Assembly: GCA_039000515.1 (NCBI GenBank)
Contig: JBCFYV010000024.1
Span: forward strand, 17,016,452 to 17,080,451
From: Timema cristinae
Lineage: Eukaryota > Arthropoda > Insecta > Phasmatodea > Timematidae
Direction: 5' to 3'
Length of the DNA stretch: 64,000 nucleotides
The position numbers and the translations under genes are program-made. Below, piece after piece: positions 33,057 to 43,345 of this stretch. Below the pieces are notes generated by a model. It saw only the letters and a program-made list of their open reading frames with translations, was not told where the DNA came from and searched no databases. Positions within the stretch are counted from its first letter, which is position 1; each line of letters begins with the position of its first letter.

Positions 33057-33557
33057 TAGCACCACGTCTTACTACCTATTTAAATTACTATAATGAGTTA
33101 GGAATTAGGAAGAGTGAATTTAGAGGAAGTGTGGGCCTACCTGAATTTGAGTGGGGGGAGCGTGGAAAACCATTTAGGAAAAACAATCTTAGTATATCTG
33201 ACAAAACCACCTCGGTAGTGTAGTTAGCTAACGCACTAGTTTAGTGTTGAGCTAGACTGCCGAGAATGGGAGATCGAGTTTCGAATCTCGCTCGGGTTAA
33301 CTTTGGATGTTTTCTCCTAAATGGTTTTCCACTCTCCTTTTACGCAAAATTCTGGTTCACTTCCTCTATATTCAACATTCCCAATTCCTGACCCGTTAGC
33401 GTAATTAGTACTTAAGAGTATGGCCCGAATGGGCAGTAAGACGCGGTGTTAAGTATTATTATATCTGACCAGGATTCAAACCTCAATATATCTGTATTTG
33501 GCAGTCTAGCCTAACAAGAGAGTGACGCTTTAGACTATGTGGCCACTGAAGCAGGTA
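33057..33557 (-). repeat. SINE-B copy interrupted by another SINE-B
   Basis: Minus-strand SINE-B split into 33057-33202 (tail and body) and 33480-33557 (head complement, ggccactgaagcaggt). A second, plus-strand SINE-B lies between. The outer copy is clearly older and more diverged. Confidence 0.85.
33193..33479 (+). repeat. SINE-B, full length with 10-bp TSD, nested
   Basis: The body at 33203-33469 is flanked by tatatctgac at 33193-33202 and 33470-33479. The head has cctcggtagtgtagttagct and B-box ttcgaatctcg. The body has aaatggttttccactctcc. The tail has cgaatgggcagtaagacgcg and a short ATT run. Confidence 0.92.
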
Positions 33558-33786
33558 AGAAAGTGTTACATTTTGATGGCATTTAAATGAAATATCGTTA
33601 ACTTCTGTGTGTTTTTTAATCGTACTACGCAGGTAGACTATAATATAATCGTTGAACAAGAAGAGGTTTAGATCACATAACTAATATTATGTTCTCAATA
33701 ATAATCAAATGCAACAATAATTATTTTATAAGCATTGATAATTAATTCCAAAAGTGACAGTTGTTGATAATTTTGTTACAATGAAG

Positions 33787-34075
33787 AGTGACCTGGTGGT
33801 CTAGGGGTAAGGTGTCAGACCTCTGTGTTGGGGGTCCGTGGTTCAATCCTCAGTCCCGGCACAGATTTATCTGATTACCAAACCCTTCCTTCACCTCTGA
33901 AAAAACTAGTATTAATCACAACTTGTGAATGTGGGGAATGCCAGGCCTCCACCGTGGTTCGGATTCCACGTTAAAATTGTAGGCCCTCCATTTCATCTCA
34001 CAACCACCCTACCATTACACATTAGCTTAAGTGCGTACAAACCGAACGGGTAGTAAACATGGTGATAAATAATAA
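33787..34075 (+). repeat. SINE-A copy, full length
   Basis: Complete order: gacctggtggtctaggggta head, B-box ggttcaatcctcagtcccgg, gcctccaccgtggttcgg body, tail cgaacgggtagtaaacatgg and an AAT run. Mutations in the tail (aaacatgg for agacgcgg). No clear TSD. Confidence 0.9.
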
Positions 34076-34479
34076 TATATAATAATAATGTTGGTTGAAA
34101 TATTTTAGTAACTCTTGTACAAAATCAAATAGTTACCTATCCATTGTAGCTACTTAACATGAAGAGACAAACAGGATTTACTGATATCGTGTAAACAGAT
34201 GCAGCACGCGAGGAAAAGGTGGCGATGAAAGGTGTTTTCTCTGTTAGTTTTTAAGGGTGTATAGCTTTGACTGTAAAGAGCAGGTAAAAAAATAAAAGCT
34301 TTTAGTTCAACTTTCATTAATTGAAGGGCATATGACTTTACGTATTCAACGTAAAGGCATTGGAACACGTATTTTCCTTGTTTTCAAGACGATATAAGAC
34401 TTTTTGAAATAATCATATAAATTCATGACATTCGAGCCAGGGATTCTGCCTTAAAATGTGAGCTAAGAATGAATTTGAG
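34076..34479. other. No recognisable feature
   Basis: AT-rich; a 72-codon minus-strand frame has no motif. Confidence 0.45.
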
Positions 34480-34585
34480 CACGGGATGACCCCTGTGTTT
34501 AGTGGTAAGAGTATTGGCGTACTAAGCCAAAGGTCCCACCTTCGATTCCCGTGTCTAGGTGTAATATTAAAATTTCAAAAATAGG
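34480..34585 (+). repeat. SINE-C copy (tRNA-like head)
   Basis: It contains tttagtggtaagagtattgg, cgtactaagccaaaggtccc and gattcccgtgtctaggtg, then the AT-rich aatattaaaatttc tail. Related copies lie at 42765, 50715 (minus) and 51028. Confidence 0.75.
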
Positions 34586-35039
34586 ATTTTAAATGCACCT
34601 ATAACCGTACTTAGCAACTATTATAGATTGAATATTTAATAAATTATATTATTCCCTATTTAATAAATTATCTTATTTCCTATAACAGGTGGCTAGTTTG
34701 ATATTAACTTAGCCACCGATAATAAATCGTTAGTAAGGGCGCTACATTTTCAGCACTAACGATGAAAATCTAACACTAGCCCAAACAAATGATGGTAATT
34801 TTTCAAAATAGGTTGATTAAAAGTAGGGTAGCCAAGTCGACACAAATCTTTGTGTTGAAACAAAAAACTAATACAATATAACAATTCTCAAGCTAAAAGT
34901 GGCTATTTGAAGGAAACATAATATATAGTACGACACAAACGCACAATTGTTTTGTCCATATTATACATTAAAACTTGGGGGAAAAAATTTAAAAAAGGTT
35001 TTCAGTAAAGTAACTTTAGGGATGTTTTTCTCATAAGAA
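34586..35039. other. No clear feature
   Basis: AT-rich; its end may contain a further decayed unit of the following array. Confidence 0.4.
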
Positions 35040-36000
35040 CAAACACATCACCGTTTATTTACATTAAACAGTCTGTATATATAAATAACCAAATCGTTCA
35101 AATATTTGTAGCAAATTTCCAGTTTTCAAAAAGAAGCTAGTTGTAAAACACCCCCTTTTTTACAATTTGTAATAGCAAAACGTGTTAAAAACATTTTCCC
35201 TATACAAATTTTAAACTCAATCTAAAAGGCTAAATAAAATTCAAATTTTTTATAATTTGTCCCAAAAAAAAACTACCCATGAATTAATATATTTCTAGAA
35301 AAATAACATACATTATTATTGAGCATCTAAAATAGTTCCCCGATCGAAATTTTGAACAATATCGCTAAAGATATTATCGAATAAAAGTTTCGAAACAATC
35401 CTACCAACATTCTCATATTAAAGCTTTGAACAAAACTTTTAGTATTAAGTTATTTGTAAACTACCCTCAAATGATTTATACTGGTAAAAATAAAAATATA
35501 TTCTTATCATGAAAAACTATTTCCAGATACCCATTTTTAACTCAATCTTAGAGCCCATTTTCAAAATATTTCAAATTTCCTAGAATTTGTCATAAGTATC
35601 TACCCTTAAATAATTTATTTAAAAAAACTACAAACATTATTTATTATTATGTAAAATAGTCTCCATATATCAACTTTGAATTACATCTTTAGAACTATTT
35701 TACAAAATTCCAATCTTTTTAAAATAAGTCATCGGTAAACTACTATTAAATTTTTTTTTTTAATGAATAACAAGTACATAAAATTAGTTATAATATAAAA
35801 AACTTGACGGATGCTCATTTTGAACCAAACGATTTAGATATGTTTCTATAAGTAATCAAATGTAATTAAAAAAAGTCATTAGTAAACTACCCTCAAACAA
35901 ATTTCCTCCCAAAACAAGTAGACAGTTTTATTTGTCATCTCAAACAACCCCCAGATATACTATATTTTAAACAAAATCTGTACAGCCATGAAAGAAAAAA
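35040..36000 (+). repeat. Old tandem array, period about 142 bp
   Basis: A taaactacccttaaa-like motif recurs at about 35271, 35457, 35598, 35736 and 35883. A second motif (ccatatatcaactttgaa and variants) recurs at about 35068, 35196, 35337, 35522, 35665, 35808 and 35948. The two keep a constant order. Spacing is mostly 136-152 bp with one of about 185. Units are highly diverged and non-coding. Complement-strand relatives lie at 18490-19110 and 42050-42500. Confidence 0.6.
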
Positions 36001-36044
36001 AATTGTAATTAAAAAAAACACTCATCATTAAAGTGCAGCTTTAT

Positions 36045-36321
36045 TAGAGCGTCCTGATTGCCAAACGTCTCCTTCACCTCTGACAAGACGTGTATTAATC
36101 ACAACTTGTGGATGTGTGGAATGCCAGGCCTCCACCGTGGTTCGGATTCCACGTTAAACTGTAGGTCCTCCAATTCATCTCACAATCATCCTAAGATTAC
36201 AAAATAGCGTAAGTGCGTATAACTGGAACGGGTAGTAAGACGTGGTGCTAATAATAATAATATGATGATGATGATGAAATAAAATAAATAATAATAATAA
36301 TAATGATAATAATAGAGCGTC
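36045..36321 (+). repeat. SINE-A, 5'-truncated, with 9-bp TSD
   Basis: tagagcgtc at 36045-36053 and 36313-36321 brackets a SINE-A lacking its tRNA head (starting ctgattgccaaacgtctcct). It keeps the body, the tail (ggaacgggtagtaagacgtg) and a long TAA/TGA run. Truncation at the 5' end with an intact TSD is typical of target-primed reverse transcription. Confidence 0.88.
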
Positions 36322-36371
36322 ATTTTATGTTCGTATAACCTGAACAGTTAGTAAGACGTAGTGATAAATAA
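36322..36371 (+). repeat. Second SINE tail fragment
   Basis: cgtataacctgaacagttag and taagacgtagtgataaat lie immediately after the SINE-A copy. This is an older copy of the shared tail, probably part of the sequence into which the SINE-A inserted. Confidence 0.65.
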
Positions 36372-36797
36372 AAAAATATATATAGCGCACCAAATATGTG
36401 TAGGATGTTTAGATTGATTTTAAAACCAGGATTACGACTTGATATTCAAATGTTTTTACCATTATCCATATTTAAATCACATCTAAACTTCACCACAATA
36501 CTAAAGAGCGCATAAATCAGCTCCAATTGATTAAATATGATTGTTCAAAGTAGATTTTTGGTGTGACCAAATTATGTGAAAGAGTAAAAATATATTATAA
36601 TATTTACAGAATTAATTCAATATCCAACATTTATAAAACATTATTTAGAAGAGCGGTTCCCCGTGAATACCAAAGTTTCAGTTATGTTTCGAATGTTTAA
36701 TACACTTTAAATACAGGTGTCCCAAATAAATCTGGCCCCAAAGGCACAGTATTTAAAAGTCTGTGTTCGAAATGCGCGCCACCGACCGCTATGCATA
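36372..36797. other. No recognisable feature
   Basis: AT-rich; nothing supported. Confidence 0.5.
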
Positions 36798-37040
36798 CAG
36801 TAGCCCCATGGTTTCTTTGGTGCTGAATGACAGCTCACAGCTCACAGCTCACAGCTAAAAGCTTGAAAAGTTACCGGACCAAATTATGTATCCCTACGCC
36901 GAACCAAATGATCTGCAAAAACATGTGTTTAGCATCTGTCACTTTTGACGGTCAAAATTTAGGTATATATCTAAATGTTGACCGTCAGAAGTCAGCTGTG
37001 AGCTGTCAGTCAGCACCAAAGAAGCCACGGGGCTACTGTA
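36796..37040. mobile_element. MITE-4, copy 1 (TA-flanked inverted repeat)
   Basis: A 241-bp element (36798-37038) between TA dinucleotides. Its ends, cagtagccccatgg and ccacggggctactg, are inverted repeats. Inside them ctttggtgctgaatgacagc pairs with gctgtcagtcagcaccaaag. An inner pair (gacggtcaa, ttgaccgtc) also exists, and a cagctcacagctcacagct triplication marks the left arm. The cagtag ends and TA site recall the Tigger element at 13083. The open frame across it is incidental. Confidence 0.88.
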
Positions 37041-37130
37041 GTTTCGCTCGCCGACACATAGATAAAAACTTATTTATTGAAGCTATGCCTAGCATAGCAT
37101 TTCAAACACAGAATGAAATACTGTGCGTTT

Positions 37131-37286
37131 GGGGAGGGGGTTTTTGGGGGGTGGGATGGGAGGGGGACACATGTAGAATTTATTAGCTCAACACACTGAT
37201 ATATGTGTCCAGTCGATTATTATTTTGTCATGCCAGAAAAAGGGGTTTTGGGGGGGGGGGGGGTGAGACGGGGCGGGGGGGAGGGA
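37131..37286 (+). other. Two G-quadruplex-prone G-run clusters
   Basis: 37131-37166 has six runs of three or more G separated by 1-5 bases. 37242-37283 has a 14-G run plus further G4, G6-7 and G3 runs. Both are on the plus strand. This matches canonical G-quadruplex patterns; folding in vivo is not shown. Confidence 0.7.
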
Positions 37287-37654
37287 GAAAAGAATATTAG
37301 GGAAAGCAGGCTCAATAGGTCTGTTCATGCTTCCATATTATGTTACTTCATGATGTATTTAAAATGTAATGTTTTGTAACAGGCACTGTATTGTATGTAA
37401 CAACTTGGTGCGAGCACGTTTACTTGGCGCTAAAGGGGAATACCCCTCTCTTTCTTTAAAAAAACAAAACAACCGACTAGTAACTAGTGCTTTGACGTAA
37501 TAGTTGAACAGTCGGATTGTCGTAGAAAGAATCTTATTCGACAATGTAAATATATTCGTGACTGGAATAGCTATTTCTGACAATTATAGTATAGTCGTCA
37601 TAAGAAGAACCTTGTTGAGGCCAATTTTGACAGCTCTAAGATAATATAGGCGAC
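37287..37654. other. No recognisable feature
   Basis: Mixed composition, no supported gene or repeat. Confidence 0.45.
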
Positions 37655-37956
37655 CTTTTGTCAATGTTATGATTATTAGCACCCCGTCTTACTACCCATT
37701 CGGGTTATACGCACTTACGCTAATGTGTAATGGTAGGGTGATTGTGAAATGAAATGGAGGACCTACAGTTTAACGTGGAATCCGAACCACGGTGGAGATC
37801 TGGCATTCCCCACATTCACAAGATGTCTTGTCAGAGGTGAAGGAAGGGTTTGGTAATCAGATAAATCTTTGCAGGGACCGAGGATTGAACCCCGGCCGCC
37901 AGCATAGAAGTCTGACACCTTACCCCTAGACCACCAGGTCACCTCTTTTGTCAATG
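37655..37956 (-). repeat. SINE-A, full length with 12-bp TSD
   Basis: The body at 37667-37944 (minus strand) is flanked by cttttgtcaatg at 37655-37666 and 37945-37956. Head, body and tail are complete. Confidence 0.94.
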
Positions 37957-38070
37957 GTGGCTAACCTACATTTTACGTCCTTTCTGATCTATACAGTTTT
38001 TAATTAAGAGTCTACTATAGCAGTATTATAGTAAAATAGTTTTAGACTGCTAGAAAATCTACCAGATTTA

Positions 38071-38190
38071 CTTTCACGCATTCATACGTAGAGTCATGTA
38101 ATCTGCAGATGCCAGTTTTATAACTATTGATATCATCTATCAAAAGTGACAGCTACAGAAAGTAAGACTTGAGGTATGGAAATATGAAAT
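38071..38190. mobile_element. MITE-2, palindromic copy
   Basis: The left arm ctttcacgcattcatacgta, gagtcatgtaatctgcag and the right arm ctacagaaagtaagacttga with ggtatgg are imperfect inverted repeats around gatatcatctatcaaaagtg. This copy shows that the fragments at 8485, 21142, 43575, 49310 and 54255 are halves of one palindromic element. Confidence 0.6.
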
Positions 38191-38334
38191 TTATCTTAGT
38201 TACTTTTGCAACTGTCAGAACTTATCCTTGCAACCCAAAATCCTTTCATATATTTAAACGACCCAAGCTACCTAGTCGAAGAAAACACATAATATAAACG
38301 AATCTTTTTATCAGAATGTATCAGTATCAGTGTT

Positions 38335-38572
38335 CAAATGGTCTAAGGCATCACTTCATGTTGGACTGACCTTCTTATGACGTGGAGAGTGGGGATCAAA
38401 TCCCAGTCGGGTCTACTGAAGGAAGATTTTTCTTATTGGTTTCCCACGATCCTTTCACGCAAATGCGGGTGGATTACCTCTCGAATGTTTCCTTACTCAT
38501 CCCTACCCCATTAGAGTAATTGTTACACCCGCTTATAACCTGATGAGGTAGTATGAGGGGGTGATAAAACAG
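38335..38572 (+). repeat. SINE-B copy
   Basis: Head with aatggtctaaggcatcactt and B-box gatcaaatcccagtcggg; body ggtttcccacgatcctttca; tail decayed to cttataacctgatgaggtag. No TSD seen. Confidence 0.75.
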
Positions 38573-38579
38573 ACTATCA

Positions 38580-38786
38580 GAGGGTGTTAGAGAGCACCCG
38601 GAGTGGACCCTAAAGGACGACACCAGGGCACACACCCAGCTCTGGAGTTGATCGGGTGTGTATCTCACCGAGGGGGGAAGATGTGGCAACGCTGGACCCA
38701 CCGCGAAGAGGACCGGCCGCCGTGTTGGATGTTGAGCCTGCTTGCTGGACCAATTATCATTCCTTATCGAAGTCTCTTGACTGAAC
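38580..38786 (+). promoter_or_regulatory. Candidate promoter/5' UTR of a host gene
   Basis: This ~200-bp patch is clearly more GC- and CpG-rich than its surroundings. It contains a ccaat motif near 38750, about 35-40 bp before the candidate ATG. No TATA box is seen. Together with the YY1-like start context this resembles a TATA-less housekeeping promoter. The transcription start is not determinable from sequence alone. Confidence 0.45.
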
Positions 38787-38822
38787 ATGGCGGCAGCGTC
38801 TTCATCCGAAATAAGCCGCCAG
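38787..38822 (+). CDS. Candidate first coding exon (partial gene)
   Basis: ATG at 38787 in optimal context (A at -3, G at +4) opens MAAASSSEISRQ, followed exactly by cag|gtaata, a good splice donor at 38823, in phase 0. An Ala/Ser-rich start is common in animal housekeeping proteins. The start overlaps aacatggcggc, the classic YY1-type element found at start codons of such genes. Without splicing the frame stops six codons later. I cannot identify the protein or find a convincing next exon; it may lie beyond the window or be hidden among repeats. Confidence 0.5.
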
Positions 38823-38872
38823 GTAATAATAGCAGTGCTCTGACTCAGAAATTAATAAATAATGGACCCGGA

Positions 38873-39062
38873 TTGGTGGGGACGCGGTATAATCGTCAAG
38901 CTCATTTAGTTTGGTTTGTCGGTGGCGGGAAGGTCGGGTTTCGAATCCCGCTCAGGTGTATTGAAGGTATTTAGGTATTTCTAAGTGTTTTCCCACTCTC
39001 CTTCCACGCTAATGTGGGTGTATTTCCTAAATAACTACCTTAACCACCTCTACCTCTTTACA
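38873..39062 (+). repeat. SINE-B copy without 3' tail
   Basis: Head with B-box gggtttcgaatcccgctcag; body with gtgttttcccactctccttc and gctaatgtgggtgtatttcc. The tail is missing. If the upstream exon is real, this copy sits in its first intron. Confidence 0.7.
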
Positions 39063-39213
39063 CTATAAATTAATTACTACTTCCTAATACGAAAAAATTG
39101 CACTTGTTATGTTTCTCAATTGAAAATACATTTGGATTGGTTTTGCGAAAGTAAATCAATATTTAGGGCCTACTCGATGGAAATATAAGTCGTTGTTTTT
39201 TAGTTTTCTTCCA

Positions 39214-39440
39214 GCAACGCGTCTATGTATTAATTACACTTTTGAGTTAGGAAAGAGGTCATTTGAATTTAGAGGAAATGTACCCGAATTTTTACGGAGG
39301 GAGAGTGGGAAAACATTGAGGAAAAAACAGACCTCTAAACACCCGAACAAAATTTGATCCTCGATCTGTACGTCATAAGCAGTACAGTCCATCTCTAGAG
39401 TTAACGCCTCAAGCCATTCGACTACTGAAGCGGGTGAAAA
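39214..39440 (-). repeat. SINE-B copy
   Basis: Minus strand: a tail remnant (agcaacgcgtctatg), the gagttaggaaagaggtcatt block and head complement actactgaagcgggtg. Tail partly deleted. Confidence 0.75.
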
Positions 39441-39533
39441 ATGTTTTAATTAACCGATAAGTTTCACAGAAACTTTCATGTTGCAACCAATATGTATATA
39501 TTATGTGTGTGTACATAAGTTTTATGTATATAT

Positions 39534-39960
39534 GTTACACCCAATTCGTGAATTTGCCCAGTTCATGAATCGGGAAAATTTCTGCCCATTTCATGGACTG
39601 GGCAAAAAATAGTCCAGGTCATGAATTGGCCAGCATATGTGTTGCCCAATCCATTAGCTGGCTATTTCATGAACTGGGCTTGTCTTTGCTCGGTCCGTGG
39701 AACGAATAGCCAAGTTAATTTAACTTGCAATCGTTTTAGAATGAAAGATCAGGCTTAAGTTAGTTTAATATAATAAGATTAGCTTAAAACAAATTTCAGT
39801 TAAGCTTGTAATAGAGAGTACACGATAAGTTCCCATTCATGAAATGGGCAAGATATAATGTATTTATTGCTCGGTCAGTGAGATGGGCAAGAGTAGAGGC
39901 TATTTAATGGAATGGGCACAAATTTTCCCGATTCATGTCGTGGACAGTTTTACAATTGGA
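39534..39960. mobile_element. MITE-5, fold-back with repeated subterminal motifs
   Basis: The left end (catgaatcgggaaaatttct plus gcccatttcat) and the complemented right end (catgaatcgggaaaatttgt plus gcccattccat) are clear inverted repeats. The motif tgcccatttcatgaactggg, in both orientations and with variation, recurs at least eight times within ~150 bp of the ends. The middle is AT-rich and unique. The exact ends and TSD are uncertain. Clustered subterminal motifs suggest transposase binding sites; the superfamily is unknown. Confidence 0.7.
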
Positions 39961-40598
39961 TTCTAACTTCTGTACCGTATACAAGGGTGTGAGAATGCCA
40001 CTTGTTCAGTTCGAAGCAAATTCAAAGCAATTTAACGTGCACTTTTTGAACCTAATGATTATATCAGTACACAAGAATGTATATGAGCTAGAGCGAAAGG
40101 GCCTACCAATTTTGACGGTAAAGGTATTTTCACATACTTAAGGGTTTTACATGCTACAATCGACATGGACCGACGGCTTTACTTCCCTTCTGAAAGAAGT
40201 TGTGTTAAGGATTTTTAACGCTCAAAGAAAATCCGTCGACACTGGTTGAGTTCGTACCCATTAACATCGGTTTCTGAGGCGAACACTTTACCTTAACACA
40301 ACCAAGGTCGACAATAATATGTAAATATAAATCTGACATAATAACATTTACATAAAGCTACTTGCCAATATGTATTCTTATAAGTGTAACTTTTATTTGC
40401 TACTGTCGTCATCGCCAAAGTGACGGGGAAGAAATTTGCATTACAAATTAACATCCAGAGCTAACAGGTGTAATGGAAGTCTGTCTGTGCCTCTCGCTAA
40501 AGACAAACAATGAGTCAGTCTAGAGTTTTGTGGACACACCAATTAAACATTCCCATCTGTGATCACGCGAGCTAAGTTTTCAACCCGATTTAAGGACC
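39961..40598. other. No clear feature
   Basis: Mixed composition; short frames without motifs. Confidence 0.4.
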
Positions 40599-40672
40599 GG
40601 CTACACGAGCCCGAACCACACTGGCACGGATGAATCGTCGAGAGAGCATTGCTCGGTACGGACCGTGTAGCC
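40599..40672. repeat. Small inverted repeat
   Basis: ggctacacgagccc at the left and gaccgtgtagcc at the right are inverted, with tcgtcgagagagcattgctc between. It may be a tiny fold-back element or the collapsed ends of a larger one. Confidence 0.4.
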
Positions 40673-40999
40673 AACTACCACCGGAAATAAATGTTCTGGA
40701 GCTTCCGAACTGCATTTCTTTCACAGACGTTGTACGTGTGATGCTGTAGTCATTGTTTCCAACATTACATACAAGATAAACAATATTATATACAACAACT
40801 TATTGAACAACAAACATTGTTCTTCTTAATAATTAGCTAACTTAAAACTTTATTCTTCGTAATTAATAGCTAACTTAATTTTATGAAAACCTATGCAAGT
40901 AAAAATAAAACTACAAACTTATTTTGAAATAGAACTCGGTCTATAACGAATATAAAAATGGTTAGAAAATGCGGGTTGGTGTGGATCAGCTTCGCCTTT

Positions 41000-41160
41000 A
41001 ACGGTGTCAGTGATGTTGTTTACGTTCGAATCGAGACCAGATGTTAACTTTTTTCTAAATGGTTTTCCGCTCTTGTTTGGTGGCAAATGCGAGTACACTT
41101 GCTATACAGTTATTCCTAACTCATCCATACGCCATTAACGTTAATAGGCTGGACATGGAC
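41000..41160 (+). repeat. SINE-B, decayed
   Basis: B-box-like gttcgaatcgagacc, body taaatggttttccgctcttg and gcaaatgcgagtacacttgc. Tail decayed. Confidence 0.55.
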
Positions 41161-41221
41161 ATAAAAAAAACACTACTAAAACCGTGAACCCCCTCTTCTT
41201 TTAATCGCGTCTATTATTTTA

Positions 41222-41400
41222 TTTAACACTTTTGGGGTAAGGACGGAGAAGATAAAATTTTAAGGAAGAGTATTTGCATTTGCGTGAAGAAAGATAATGG
41301 GTAAACCATCGTGTCAAAAACACGTCATAACATCCAGCAAATACTCGAATCCAACCTCCCAGTCACCGATAAATCAGATTACACGAGACGGACGCCTTTG
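41222..41400 (-). repeat. SINE-B, decayed
   Basis: Minus strand: ttttggggtaaggac, the attttaaggaagagtatttg block and ctcgaatccaacctcccagt. Tail absent. Confidence 0.5.
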
Positions 41401-42049
41401 TTCACGTGTCCATTGGTGCTGGTGACCCGTGAAGAGAAACAACAATTTTATTATTATATATATAAAAAAAAAAGAAGGGTTAGAACCTCTCGTGGTGTAA
41501 ACAGTTCCAGGTATGCGTGTAATTTCGAGCACAAACACGAGTTACCGGAAGATAAAGAAAAGTAAGAGCGAGAGGGTAAAGATGGGGAGGGGGCAAGATT
41601 ATTTCTGGTCCGTGTGGGAAGAGAGGGTCATGCGTGGGTCGTCACTCGGAGTAATTTGGAACCTTCTCTCACACTCCGCCGTATAAACCTGACACCGGGC
41701 GAACAGAAAGGGCGGACATAGGGAGGGAGATGCCGACAGGTGCGTAAAGGGTTAGAAAGAAAAGAGGGATGGGGAGGGGGGTTACGCCCTTCTAATTGTT
41801 CCCCACCCTGGTGCACTCACTACAACACAGGATGTGCCTCAAGGATCGATCTAACCGCGAGTGAGTGATCAATGGTTGTATTGCGGTGAGACAGCCATCA
41901 CTGATCCACCAGGAAAACATGAAATATTAGTAGAGAGATCGATGCAGAGACGTAAACAAGTTTATTAAAATTGGTTTTGTGTGAGAGTCGAGGGGGTGGG
42001 TGGTCCTAGATTTAGAACAGAAGTTTTGTGTGGGGTGGACTAGAGGGGA
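41401..42049. other. Less AT-rich stretch, no gene recognised
   Basis: Purine-rich blocks around 41560-41790. Short frames on both strands lack motifs. Confidence 0.4.
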
Positions 42050-42500
42050 TATCACATTCAGCCCCCTTTTTTTTACTTTCTCAGAGAGACAAAGTATTGT
42101 AATCGTAAAAATTTCCTCCCCTGATATTACGACAAATTTTGATGTTTTAAGGGCTCCTGGAACCAAAAAAACTCAAAGGGTCTTACACTTTTGTTTGTCT
42201 TTAAGTGTGTCTTTCCCTGAAGCCACGGCCTAAACGATTTGATGGGTCTAGTTCAAACTTGATAGTTAGATGTTACATCGCTATGATCATTATTAGTGGT
42301 GATTAAAAAATTAATCCTTTAATTAAGGGTAGCCCATTAATAAGTGATTTTTTTTAAATTCCAAATCTTTCAAAAATGACTAAATATTTGGTTCAAAACA
42401 GATGTAGGTGGTTGGTTTGACATGACAAATAACATTGTAACTTTTACTATTTTTGCGGTCTTAGGGCCTATTGACAACACATTAAAACAAATTAAATTGT
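42050..42500 (-). repeat. Diverged repeat related to 18.5-19.1 kb
   Basis: It shares with 18490-19110 the order tttctc...attgt-atc, gatgttt...ctcctggaa-c-aaaaaaact and aattaagggtag. The alignment by eye is loose. Confidence 0.35.
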
Positions 42501-42764
42501 GAAAATGGATTTAATGTTTTTGTTCACAATGGGTTAATTGTCCCCCTCCCTCACTTTTTCACTAGAACGAAATAAGGGTCAGACTCACCGTAGCTTCTCC
42601 TCATTTACTCATTTTATTTACGATTAAATCACTACTTGCGGTGGTTCATCCCCTAATAAAATTTGGCAAATCACTTTTTAAACATTAACTTCCTTTAAAA
42701 AAAATGCAAGGTGTATACATTTTTAAAACATAATTTGGGTTGAAGGTGTTAGGAATTTTATAAT

Positions 42765-42845
42765 ACTTCAGTGAGCTACTAGACTCGGCATTGAGAAGGA
42801 AAGATCCCGGGTTTGATTCCCGTATCCAGGTTGTCATTATTTACC
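42765..42845 (+). repeat. SINE-C copy
   Basis: ggaaagatcccgggtttgat and tcccgtatccaggttgtcat match the B-box and downstream part of SINE-C. The A-box half is decayed. Confidence 0.6.
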
Positions 42846-43041
42846 ATAGTGAATTGATTTTGATTCGGCTATCAGTCGTGATACTGTGGAAAAAAATCAC
42901 GTATCGGTTAGTGATACACATTAATTGGATCAAAAGTGTCAGTTTCAAATTTCGTTGCAAGAGCTAATTTATAAATAAATAAAACATTAAAACAATTTAT
43001 GAAATTTTTTTTTTACTAAGCTAGATTCACTCATACAATGT

Positions 43042-43345
43042 TCTGCCTCTGAATTATTATTATTATTATTAGCACCGCGTCCTACTACCCGTTCGGATTA
43101 TACGCACTTACGCTAATGTGTAATGGTAGGGTGATTGTGAGATGAAATGGAGGACCTACAGCTTAACGTGGAATCCGAACCACGGTGGAGGCCTGGCATT
43201 CCCCACATTCACAAGATGTCTTGTCAGAGGTGAAGGAAGGGTTTGGTAATCAGATACATCTGTGCCGGAGCCGAGGATTGAAACCCGGACCCCAGCTCAG
43301 AAGTTCGACACCTTACCCCTAGACCACCAGGTCACCTCTGCCTCT
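43042..43345 (-). repeat. SINE-A, full length with 9-bp TSD
   Basis: The body at 43051-43336 (minus) is flanked by tctgcctct at 43042-43050 and 43337-43345. Complete head, body, tail and ATT run. Confidence 0.94.

Noticed and set aside
38603..38974. 123-codon forward frame over the GC-rich patch
   Set aside because: It is in a different frame from the well-placed ATG at 38787, runs into a SINE-B, and its length follows from low stop density in GC-rich DNA.
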